In this document: positions 32,801 through 41,656 of the stretch, one piece after another
Position numbering within the stretch: position 1 is the stretch's first letter
How the letters are laid out: the number at the start of each line of letters is the position of its first letter
NCBI GenBank assembly: GCA_039545275.1
Contig: BCHS01000002.1
Coordinates: forward strand, 310,001 to 374,000
Source: Pseudomicrostroma phylloplanum
Lineage: Eukaryota > Basidiomycota > Exobasidiomycetes > Microstromatales
DNA length: 64,000 bases
Reading direction: 5' to 3'
The notes under the pieces: generated by a model
The model's input: only the letters and a program-made list of their open reading frames with translations
Told to the model about the DNA's origin: nothing
The model's database searches: none
Translations under genes and position numbers: made by a program

Positions 32801-33298
32801 GCCTCGGGCTTGGCAAGGACCACAAACAGGCTGCCCGCCGTCACATCGACGTTTGGCCGTACGACATGCAAGACATGCTGCGCGTACCACCGCCTTGGCC
32901 CTGCCTGCCGACTGGTCTGCTTCGGTCTGAGGAGGGGTGGCAAAGGTAGCATTGGTACCGCTGATGGAAGCGGAGCGAGAGGGAGACGAGGATGAAGAAG
33001 CGAGACTGTTGCTGTGGGTACTATTTTGCCTGCCCCGTCGACTGCCAGAAGGATCTACGCCGTGTTGCATCCTCTGGTAGTACATTGTCTCGTGAGGGGA
33101 GGAACCCCCGATTGCAGGCGAAGCCGAAGTCGAAGTCGGAGAGGGACGGAAGGGAGAGTGCTGAAGCCCATAGGATGGGTGACTGGGCATCTTGTATGCG
33201 TCGTTCGGTTGGTAGTCAGAACGATGGTCGTTGGGCGTCTGACGCTGCGACGGAGAATAGAGTTGCTGAGGCAGCGATTGCTGATACGAGGACTGCAT
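29891..33298 (-). CDS. Zn2Cys6 fungal transcription factor
   Basis: A single exon of 1135 residues. The binuclear zinc cluster is at residues 142-174 with Cys142, 145, 152, 159, 162 and 174 (ACLACRTAKRRCDGGQPVCG, then PCQARGVSQESGGC). The last loop has 11 residues between the fifth and sixth Cys, longer than the usual 6-9. Basic residues and an acidic/Ser-rich linker follow. The central part (about 390-800) is a fungal-specific transcription factor homology region: DKVYSSAPVLLGAENMSS, AAIAALVTLRLPEHEAYRTL, AAAHTLLAHYHYGAGG. A His/Gln-rich stretch near residue 930 separates it from the C-terminus, which ends in a possible helical tail. Expected to be nuclear and DNA-binding; its target genes cannot be read from this locus, whose neighbours are housekeeping genes. 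Confidence 0.9.
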   Translation of the reverse strand: MQSSYQQSLPQQLYSPSQRQTPNDHRSDYQPNDAYKMPSHPSYGLQHSPFRPSPTSTSASPAIGGSSPHETMYYQRMQHGVDPSGSRRGRQNSTHSNSLASSSSSPSRSASISGTNATFATPPQTEADQSAGRAKAVVRAACLACRTAKRRCDGGQPVCGPCQARGVSQESGGCAYVASKRGGPRFKGCTGEQAKKIKAEKERGKPQQASRKSKATTEHRSTSATTRDKQSPSDSAYSVDGERGNVRTMKRADAIRRDSEHFHTPSSSVGANQSITPPAALSMQSGNQSTSSPSVTTQYGQYSHPDYSRPALSQSTSSGIRNDNAYIDDDAAEEPRSALSAANLEIWQKHQDSQSMDDLDLDIGNLNAYDADGGMMPHDLSFDDFYARLESLPKAGQVGSGGTEFVDLTTWDTTNNDILDAADSEQQARFLLTYFFDKVYSSAPVLLGAENMSSLAFWFSGKGPCALYAAIAALVTLRLPEHEAYRTLRGGYASLNNPNVGMTRTEVAAQHARTSEFLLKRFSEQQAVAAAATFGLDPSTVLGDCNDDVSGRSLCQGPSDPELLRIEAAAAHTLLAHYHYGAGGHAAQSVAHGHALEAWTSLQGVRFDLKEGMAPRDPLSTSHFSWDQKQEWAKRVYWTSFAATSVTACTGGFSPVKGVCDPVTALKLRPALEADVGAWGVFIRGAQHVARGYAALHAFETLKRGKDVPQEDIARDKAIIFSEYSKLDRDMTAFTTYDPAWRSPSEGSGASRSGDEGLGFALRTAGKLMTAGATIIVHRGQAYANANIFLEPQCGLPQASRHSARQQDRSAKEALFGTGSTTQSANGMELDNRSRSPSPSEQYVTPDRLWHRSGSVTLPPAGSGSRGSGSDGGTSCKPAAFDPQVAALDANFIHHPLNTGSNGNWMAGAGQAAQHHYHQQQQAHHGHSHTHHGATDAAMAAFHHFQNQEQAGHRGEGALSRGGDGSGYNHRFAPLAPPASAFLSERYLYGPFEPEHSIEKCRWAASAMLSSVGPLLHGRSKAGEVSHNILGNSTSEAPSLPPWAACSYVLAGYCLLMQCLIVQASRAWRHSSHTSTPEALSNGGAGDELDAELKELRGQVLAIHDLLAQFALTFDIAREYKKEVAVLLEVNTRLK

Positions 33299-33491
33299 GT
33301 GTGCTCGAAGCCGCGCACTTGCGCACGGTCGGTCAAGAGAGCGAAAAGAAGAGGATGGGGAAGACGAGGCTGATGAGGCCCTTTGTTCAGAGCCAATTTG
33401 CCCCCTGCCCGGTGGACCCCAGAGTATTGATTAAGGGACGAAAGAGGAAGAGAGGGAAAGAGCAAGCCTGCTGGTTGACTGAGGCTGCGAT

Positions 33492-33529
<38 letters not shown>
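33492..33529. repeat. Poly-G tract, left side of gap (38 G)
   Basis: 38 uninterrupted G on the plus strand immediately before the gap. It follows unique sequence ending in GCGAT. Confidence 0.95.
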
Positions 33530-33629
33530 NNNNNNNNNNNNNNNNNNNNNNNNNNNNNNNNNNNNNNNNNNNNNNNNNNNNNNNNNNNNNNNNNNNNNNN
33601 NNNNNNNNNNNNNNNNNNNNNNNNNNNNN
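33530..33629. other. Assembly gap (100 N)
   Basis: Exactly 100 N, which usually marks a gap of unknown size. Confidence 0.98.

Positions 33630-33675
<46 letters not shown>
33630..33675. repeat. Poly-G tract, right side of gap (46 G)
   Basis: 46 uninterrupted G directly after the gap, then unique sequence AAGGGGGTGATGG. Same base and same strand on both sides, so the gap lies inside one homopolymer. Confidence 0.95.
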
Positions 33676-33676
<1 letters not shown>

Positions 33677-34215
33677 AGGGGGTGATGGAATTGGAGAGCG
33701 CTAGCCTGAGGTACCCGCAGAGACTTGTGAAGGGAAAAGAAGCTACGGACGGGGTCGTGGGCGTGAGAGGGATGCCACCGAAAGCGACGGTGATAACGTT
33801 CAGTGTCTTGGGAGAGGCAGGGAGGGGGGGGAGCCGGCGGCGGCGGTTGCACGCCTCCGGGTCTGGCGTGACGGAGAGCAGAGGCGGCGTCTTCGTGGGT
33901 GCGGGCGTGTGCCCTCGCTTCTGCAAGCGGCTCTGGCAACGCGGCGGGACTTTGCCCTTTGCAGCAAAATCGCCCGGCCGAGTCTAGTCTAACTCCGTGA
34001 CATTCATAGCTGGCCGACCCGCTAACGTCCGAGGGGCGGAGGAAAGGCAGAGGGAGTGAGGAAGACAGACACACGAGCAGGACTGGAATCATCAAAGTAC
34101 TTGAAAAGGGTATAGTATGGACAGTACATTGATCGACATCTCCGGTCGCCCACCCCTTCCTCACCTGCCTTGGCATAATGACGTGCCTTGGACACCATGC
34201 TGCCTGCCGTCCAGT

Positions 34216-35498
34216 CTAATTCTTGGTCGACTGGCGACTCTTACCTTCGCGCTCCCCATCGCCCTTGCCAGCAGCCAGACTCTTTTGTACAATCCAATCC
34301 ATGCACTCTTCTACACCTCGTCCGGTCAGTATCGACATGGGAAAGATCGTCGTCTCTGGAAAAGAGCCCTCCGAGTCGCCTAGGGCTTCTGACGCCTCTG
34401 TTTCGTCGGCCGTAACGGGAGCATCTTGCGCATCGTCGAAAGCGGCAAGTATTGAGGGAGCTAGCCCTTTTGGCACGCTGGCTGCATGAGGGCTCTTGCG
34501 AACGGTACGAGTTTTTGCCTCTATGTGTGACTGTATGAACACGCGAAGAGACTCGACCAAGTCCCGGGCTTCTCCGTCGGCATGATGATTGCGCCGTAGT
34601 GAAGCCGTCGGAGCTCCCCCTGTGTCTCTCATTTCGCTTCTACCTTGAAGCGCCTTGACCAAGGATTCTTGCCCGGCATGTTCGATGCTCAGGCTGAGGT
34701 CGCCTTCTTCAACCGCCTCCATCTTAGTAGACGACTGTGCCTCTGCCGCCGGCTGCTGTTCTCTCTCTATCGCTGCGTGGGGAGCCGCAGCTTGAGATGG
34801 CCTCCTACTATGACTTAGAGGAGACGATATCAGGTCAGATCTCGACAAGAGGATCAAGAATGGTACAGTCGAAAGTCGAGCGTCTCGAGCTAGCTCGGCT
34901 GCGAATGATGAGGAACACGAAGAGATCGAGGGGATCAGCCAAGGGCGAGCTGCGCCCACTTCTACCGGCCTACGTACTCACCTACTACGCTCCATTCTGC
35001 CTCTCTGCCTTCTCCATTGCCACCCTTCTCACAATCCCACAAGTAGATCACAGCGTCCGTCTCGGCATAGTACTTTTCCCAGATCTTTCTCAAGCCAAGA
35101 TCTCCTCCCAGGTCCCAGATGTGGATAAGTGCCTTTGAAGGTATTCTTTTCGAGGTAGACGGCGCTTTGGATGACGAGGAGAACCACAGTGAAGACGAAG
35201 CTACCTCTTGCGGATCAGGCAGGGCGGGCGGAGGATGCGTTGGCTCTACAAGGGGACGGCTAGAGGGAGGCGGAGCGGGTAGATCCAGGACGTTCTGTCC
35301 GACAGTCGATCTTGTCTTGGGCAGCACTGTACTCTGGCCTGGATCAAGGCGCGATGGCAGCGGCTTTGACTCGAGATAGTGCGACTTGATGACCTGGAGC
35401 AGCGTCGTTTTGCCGCTGTCTGCTGAGCCGAGGAAGAGGACGTTGAACCTGGGACGCTGCGTGATGTCCGTGTAGAGGGATGTGAGGAGGTGAAACAT
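34216..35498 (-). CDS. Divergent ARFRP1/Arl3-like small GTPase with a large internal insertion
   Basis: Two exons, 35498-34982 and 34898-34216 (phase 1 join), give 399 residues against about 200 for the family. The start MFHLLTSLYT and VLFLGSADSGKTTLL (P-loop, 24-31), the switch segment RSTVGQNV (Thr65), IWDLGGD (G3, 128-133), IWEKYYAETDAVIYLWD and the late TGRGVEECMDWIVQK all align with ARFRP1/yeast Arl3, which acts at the trans-Golgi. Departures: the catalytic Gln after GG is Asp133; the N/TKxD guanine motif is SRSD (191-194). A Ser/Pro-rich insertion (about 75-120) precedes the G3 motif and a second, about 150 residues, follows G4. No Gly2 for myristoylation, consistent with ARFRP1 (N-acetylated start). 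Nucleotide binding and hydrolysis are therefore uncertain. Divergent from LEO1 across 299 bases. Confidence 0.75.
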
Positions 35499-35797
35499 CG
35501 TCTGCAGTTGGAAGGGGATATTCTGACGCTGTGAAGCCGCTCAGGCTCCAACAAGGGCCACACTCGGCGACGACAGCGGCAGCAGCGGACCTGTTGAGGA
35601 TCGAATGCTCGGTGAAGTGTTGGTCGTAGGTACGCCTGCCACGCCGCGTAGAGTGACACGGAAGCAAGGACCTGCCGAAGCGGATTGCCTGCGCGAGTGG
35701 AACGGGACCTCCTTCCTTCCTGCCTCTCCTTCCGACGACCCTACAGATCCCTTCCCCGCCTCTCTCTCATCCCCCACTGCACCCTCATCCCGCCAAG

Positions 35798-37628
35798 ATG
35801 TCTGCCTCACCTTCGCAGACCAGGCCAGAGGCTCGCACAGAAGACGTACAGATGGGTACAGCCGATTCGCCTGCCCCTGCTCCAGGTTCTGAGGCCGACG
35901 ATGGCCTCTTTGGCCAGGAAGATGGCGATGCCTCTCCCTCCGCCCCGGCTCAGACAGGCCCAGGCGCTGATGGCGATGATGATGATGATGATGACGATGA
36001 CATCCGGCCTACAGTTCGGAGGAGGAAGCAAGCGGCTGAGTGAGTCGGCATCGCTTGCAGCCAGTAACAGGGAAGGAGCGGCTCTTACTGACGTCTTTTC
36101 TAATTCCAACTCTTGCAGGTCCGCGTCCCCACCTCCAGTACAAAAGGAGACTGCTCCCTCCGGCCTCCCAACCTTTGACGACGAGGAAGACGACGACGAT
36201 GACATGTTCGGCGGCGGCGAAGGCAGCATCGATCGTGACCCTTCGCCAGAAGACCCAGAGGAAGCGGCGCGTCTCGCTGCTCTAGAGTACACCGAGGATG
36301 GTCAGCCCATGGGGGCCCGCGGCGCTCGCTCTGCTTCACCACCCGGTGTAGCAACGATTGCCTCGATCTCACTGCCTCATGTCGCACAACGCTTTACACC
36401 ATCACACATGGTCCGACTGCCTCACTTCCTGCGGACAGCACCTTCCGTGTACGAGAGGGAGAAGTACATCGATGAGCGCGAAGACGCAATGGTCCGCGAG
36501 AAGGAGGAAGCGGACGCAGATGAGAAGCTCAGAGACGTCGAGAGGAGATTGAGGTGTGACAATACGATTCGCTGGAAGGTGGACGCCGATGGCAATCGGA
36601 TCAGCAACAGTCGCTTCGTCAAATGGAGTGACGGAAGCTGGACTCTGCAAGTAGGCAACGAGCAATTTGATGTCTCAGGCTTCGACGCAAGGTACGCAGG
36701 CAGCAAAGGCGCCTCTGCAGATCATCTTCAGTCCGGCTCAAGCCAATCACAGCCCACGCAAAGCGAGAGCCAAGTCAAAGCCTCTACCTCTCGCATGCCT
36801 AGCCAGCCCTTGACGTATCTAGCAACGGCGGACCCGCGGTCCAAGATGTTGCAGACCCTTGGCCCGCTTTACTCGAACGTCTCCATCCAACCCGCCTCTC
36901 TACAGTCGGCCACGCATCGCCTCATCTCCTCCAACCTCTCCTCACTACGAGCGCGACAAGCCGCGTCGAAGGTAACCATGTCCGAGCTGGTCATTGGTGA
37001 AAAGGCGCCAGAAGAGATCAAGCGCGAGAGGGAGAAGAAGCTCTTGGACGAAGAGAGGAAGAGGAGGTTGAGGAAGAAGAAGGAGAAGGGTGGAGACATC
37101 GAGGCCGAGGAGGAGGCGGAGCTGCAGAGTATGCTCAGAGGCAGGAGGAGGGGACTCGTCGACGCCGTTGCCAAGAGCGGCAAAGCGGCTGGTGGTGTCA
37201 GGGCTGGGGCTGCTGGAAAGAGGACAGCAGGATCGGCCGACGAGTACGAAGAGGACGAAGGGACGTACATGGAAGACGATGCAGAAGGCTTCATCGTCAA
37301 TGACGAGGAGGACGAGGACGCTGAGGGCGAAGACGAGGAGGAGGAGCAAGAGGGAGGCGATGACGACGAGGAAGAGGAGGAAGGAGAGACGAGGAGAAGC
37401 AGCAAGAAGAGCAAGAAGAGCAAAAGTGGAGACGCCATGGATCTGGATGGAGGAGAGGAAGAGTTGGACGAGATGGAGAAGGCTGAACAGGAGATTGAGA
37501 GGCAGGAGGCGGCTCGCGTACAGGCAAAGAAGGAGGCTGCTGCCGCCGCCGCCGCTTCTGGAGGCGGCGAAGGTGTCACACAACAGCGCAAATCGAGGCC
37601 GGCCGTGGTGGACAGTGACGATGAGTAG
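35798..37628 (+). CDS. LEO1: Paf1 complex subunit LEO1
   Basis: Two exons, 35798-36039 and 36119-37628, give 583 residues. Leo1 works in the Paf1 complex with RNA polymerase II during elongation and supports H2B ubiquitination. Residues 1 to about 150 are acidic with Asp runs. The Leo1 domain (about 155-340) shows HVAQRFTPSHMVRLPHFL, RREKY-type segment SVYEREKYIDERE, NTIRWKVDADGNRISNSRFV, KWSDGSWTLQVGNEQFDV, then LTYLATADPRSKMLQTLGPL. The basic segment EEIKREREKKLLDEERKRR and the long acidic tail (DEDEDAEGEDEEEE type) complete the known architecture. The ATG MSASPSQ is used; the intron-2 acceptor TTGCAG restores frame. Confidence 0.92.
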
Positions 37629-37742
37629 ACTAGACGGCTTCCCTCAAAAGCAAATGCAAATGCAAGCAAAGCTCAGCGCAAACACTGATGCGTGGTTTCA
37701 GAAGATCAATTAATGAACAATCAGGGTGAACTTGCGTAAATC

Positions 37743-38945
37743 CTAGGCCCTGATACCTTGAGCTGAAGAGGGAGCAGCCTGCTGAATCAACCTCGACAGA
37801 TCGGCAATCTCGACCTCTTCCCGTGTCACACCCGTCGACTTTACTACATTGTCCTTGTTCAAGGGCACTTCCACCAAGTCTCCCTTGACTGTCCATCCTT
37901 CTGCGTGAGGTGAAGCAAGGAATTCGTCTAGATCCGAAGCTGGCAGGGAAAGGGGGAGTAGAGAGGCATGTTGAGTTGATATTGTACAAAACCGGATCTC
38001 TTCAGCCAACTCACCATCAAGACCCAAGTACGTCGCCAGCCTCTTCTTGCTGATGCTCTTGAAAGCGCCAGCGGTTCCGTTGAGCACGACCTTCCTCACG
38101 CCATTCTCAAAGTCTACCACTTCCTCCAGGACCTGATTCCTCACATCCTCGAACTCTTCTGATCGATATGTTGTCCAGAAGGTGGGGTACCTCGATGAGG
38201 ACAGAAGCATAGCTAGGTGGTGAAGCTTTACGATAGTGGGATCTGTGAGGATGCCGGCTGATGGTTGCTGCGAGGTGGATGTACTTGAAGACGCCTGGGC
38301 GTCTTGCTGCTGGGCTGCTTCGTCCTTTGTTGAGTCATCCTGCTCAGAAGCCTTCTCTTGCACGATCGAGACGGGTGCCTCGCCGAGCAGATTCAAGCAG
38401 AGGTTGAAGTCTGGTGTGGGGATAGCGTGGAGGGACTTTGCCAGGAGGGAAATGACGATGGGGTAGTTGAAGGTGGTGGGGTTGAATTGGTAGCTGTGAC
38501 AAGAAGCGCAGAGGGGTGCGGGAGTGTCAGCTCCCACTCGCAGTGTACAAGACCTTGCAACACGAGGACACTAGCTCCTCTCGCAGTGCTGCTTCTTCTC
38601 CCCGACATCTCTGGTTCAGATAGAGCTAATAGAACTGCATCTCATTCGTGCCATCGTCTGCTTCAAAGACGGGCGGCACATCGACTAATACATGCTTTTG
38701 TGGTTGATTTGTATCATCTTGCGAAATTTCCTGACATTCTCTGCGGCTTTGATCCTCAAAGAAGACTAGCATACTCACAGTTTGAGGACGGCTAATGCTG
38801 CCATGCAGTCCCAGTCATACTCCCCCTTGAATTGATCCTCAACGTACTCGTGCAGGAGGGGAAGGTTGTGCGGGTTGTATCGGTCTACGCCCTGGATGAG
38901 CGAGTCGATGTGCTCTGGCCGTGTAGAAGGGTTGTAGCGCGACAT
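37743..38945 (-). CDS. Eukaryotic translation initiation factor 3 subunit K
   Basis: Three exons, 38945-38779, 38493-38015 and 37939-37743, give 280 residues (human eIF3k has about 218). The N-terminus RPEHIDSLIQGVDRYNPHNL, PLLHEYVEDQ, and ALAVLKLYQFNPTTFN are near-diagnostic for eIF3k. The rest has the PCI-type winged-helix portion SKKRLATYLGLD joined to SDLDEFLASPH. I place an intron at 38014-37940 although that stretch is open in frame, because it begins GTGAGT, ends TGCCAG and its translation breaks family similarity. A Gln/Ser-rich insertion (about 80-120) accounts for most of the extra length. Three-prime ends with LEO1 are only 114 bases apart; the start faces LTA4H. Confidence 0.88.
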
Positions 38946-39189
38946 GATGATGCTGATGATGAGGGTCGATGGTAGCGGTGAGAAGAAGGCCTGGCTGGCT
39001 GGCTGGTACGGCGGCGGCACGAGGAAGAAATCAGAGCCGAGCATCAAAGTGGCTTCCCCCCCTTGCGCGCGCTGCGCGACCAGAGCAACCCAGGGCGTCC
39101 GTGCCAGTCAGGGTCCTCTTGTTCATGGTGCTCCTGGACCTCGCGATACCAATCAGCCTCATCATCATTCAAGTCACCAAGGTGCTCGA

Positions 39190-41570
39190 ATGAGAGGCGG
39201 GTCACCAACAGCAACCTTATACAGACGTCTCACCTTGCATACCCAAACCACACTACGCTGCCTGAACCAGTCCAGGAGCATTGCCAGTGCCGCTCCGAGC
39301 AGACCGCCTCACAATCTCACGACACCGTTTCAACGACGCGCAACCATCCGTATACCCATTACATTGGCTCAATATAGTAGAGGCTACGCAGCCATGGTCA
39401 AGTTCACGCCCCCTACCTCCGTGCCCCCTCCACCCACCCGCAAGCCTTCGGACATTCACACGCTCTCGTCCATCTCGTCGTTCAGGCCCCTGCATCTGCA
39501 CCTCGAATGGAATGTCAACTGGGACAAGAAGCTCATCTCTGGTAGCGTTGAGCATACCATCAGGGCGCTCAAGAGCGGAGAGAAGCAGCTGCGATTGGAC
39601 TCGAGCTACCTCGATATCTCATCTGTGACCTCGCACGGTCACAAGCTTGACTTCACCGTTGAACCTAGAAAAAACTCGCTTGGCTCACCGCTCGTCATCA
39701 CCCTGCCCCAGCCTTCGCAGGAGGGCGAGGAGTTCAAGCTGCATATCAAGTACTCCACAACTGCTGACTGCACAGCGCTTGGCTGGCTATCTGCTGAGCA
39801 AACAGCAGCCAAGACGGCTCCCTTCCTCTACTCTCAATGCCAGGCTATTCATTGCCGATCATTGGTCCCTCTGTTTGACTCGCCATGGTGGAAGGTGACA
39901 TACACGGCCACCGTCAAGTCACAGTACCCAATCCTCATGTCAGCTCTACCCGTCGACCCCAAAGACCACCAGCGCTTCCTTGATCCCGTCACACCTGATG
40001 AAGCTATTGCCAACCCAAAAGAGATCCGCACATATGGTTTCTCTCAGAAGGTCAGCATCCCTTCGTACCTCATTGCAATTGTGGCTGGGCATCTTGCATT
40101 CGCCCCTCTGGGCCCGCGGACCGGTCTCTGGGCTGAGAAGCCTGACCTTGCCAGGTGCAAGTGGGAATTCGAGACGAACGCTGAGAATTACCTCAAAGCA
40201 CTCGAAGACATCGTCAGCCCCTACTCCTGGACGCGGTACGACAGCGTTGTCCTGCCACCGAGTTTCCCCTACGGAGGCATGGAGAACGCCAACATGACGA
40301 CGTTGACGCCGACACTGATTGTCGGTGATAGGTCGCAATGCGATGTCCTGCTGCATGAGCTTTCGCACTCGTGGTCGGGAAACCTGACTTCGTGCGGTGA
40401 CTGGTCATCTTTCTGGCTCAACGAAGGAATCAATGTTTGGCTGGAGAGACTGGCTCTACAGTACGTCCATGGACCGGAAGAGGGTCCAGCTCACCGCGGC
40501 TTCTCTTACATCATTGGAGCCAAGGCTCTTCTGGATGCCAGGGAGCAAAATGAGGACAACCCTCGTTTCCAGCGATTGGTTCCCGTCTTCACGGAAGGAG
40601 AGGACCCAGACGACGCCTTCTCGTCCATTCCTTACGAAGCCGGCTCCAACCTCATCCTTCACCTGGAGAGGACAGTCGGAGGGCTGGACATCTTCCTGCC
40701 GTTCATCAAGAGCTACTTCAAGACTTTCTACGAGTGTTCGGTGACTACGCAGGACTTCATCGACCACCTGTACTCCTTCTATGCGTCCTCCAATGAGATT
40801 ACCGCAGACCTGAACAAGGTCGACTGGAAGGCATGGCTTCACGGCGAGGGCTTGGCTCTTCCTGTGAAGATGACCTACAACGATTCCCTAGCTCAGGAAA
40901 GCTATGCCCTTGCCAAGAGGTGGTCGGACGTGATCAAGTCCTCAAACGCACCCAAAGCGGGCGACTTTTCGGTTAAGGATATCGAGTGCTTCGACACAGA
41001 CCAGCTCATCGTTTTCATGGAACGGCTCCATGAGGATTCGTCTCTGAAGTTCTTGGACAGGTACGCCAAGCACATGGACGAGGTTTACCGATTTACGAGC
41101 GACAAGGGCGCAAACGGGGAAGTCATGCTCCGCTTCTTCGAGCTCGCCCTGGAGGACAAGGAGAGTCGCTTTATCAAGGCGGCAGCGGAGTGGGTCTCTC
41201 GACAGGGAAGGATGAAGGTGAGCCGTTGTTCTTCAGGGCACAGGTCAAGCCGACTACACACGCTCACACCCCTCATGTGCCTCCATATCGCAGTACAATC
41301 GACCCATCTTCCGTTCGCTATCAAAGATCGCTCCGGAGCTAGCGAAGAAGACTTTCCTCGACAACAAGGGTTTCTACCATCCAATTGCTGCATCGATGAT
41401 CCAGAAGGTGAGTAATCTACTCTGTCTTCTGTTTGTTACTTCTTCGAGTCGCATAGGTAAAGAAGAAAGAAGTCTGTTGTTATTGCGGAAGAAGAAAGGG
41501 GAGGGCCGGCTGACATTCCTGCCCTCCTCATCATTCTGCCTTCAAATCCTGGCAGGACCTGGGCGTCTAA
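39190..41570 (+). CDS. Leukotriene A4 hydrolase-type zinc aminopeptidase (M1 family), two possible starts
   Basis: Exons 39190-41217, 41294-41407 and 41556-41570. From ATG 39394 (MVKFTPP) the protein has 650 residues, like other fungal LTA4H/Lap2 enzymes; from ATG 39190 it gains 68 residues rich in Arg, Ser and Thr and lacking acidic residues, which looks like a mitochondrial presequence (ending YSRGYAA). Counted from 39394, catalytic motifs are GGMEN (about 295) and HELSHSWSGN with His321, Glu322, His325 and Glu344 (FWLNEG), a complete HExxH-X18-E zinc site. The C-terminal domain reads GRMK-YNRPIFRSLS. The last exon codes only DLGV plus stop. The enzyme removes N-terminal residues and, in some lineages, hydrolyses epoxides. 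The next gene begins 86 bases downstream. Confidence 0.93.
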
Positions 41571-41656
41571 GCGGTGGCAGTGGATGTGGGCGCAGAGGCG
41601 ACAGAGCAGGACCGAATTGCCGAGCATACGCCGCTTCATTGTTTTCAATTCATGGG

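Larger units (their letters stand above)
33299..34215. other. Intergenic region with a poly-G tract and an assembly gap
   Basis: 917 positions between the Zn2Cys6 gene start and the stop of the GTPase gene, including 100 N. Aside from the G tract, the rest is unique sequence with no recognised gene. It should hold the promoter of the Zn2Cys6 gene. Confidence 0.6.

Noticed and set aside
32992..34176. Long frames crossing the gap, with Gly or Pro runs
   Set aside because: The translated tract is the poly-G run plus N; no protein family and not supported on either side.
38944..39189. Upstream extension of the LTA4H frame beginning with several Met
   Set aside because: It overlaps the divergent eIF3k start and has no sensible presequence; the ATG at 39190 or 39394 is more likely.
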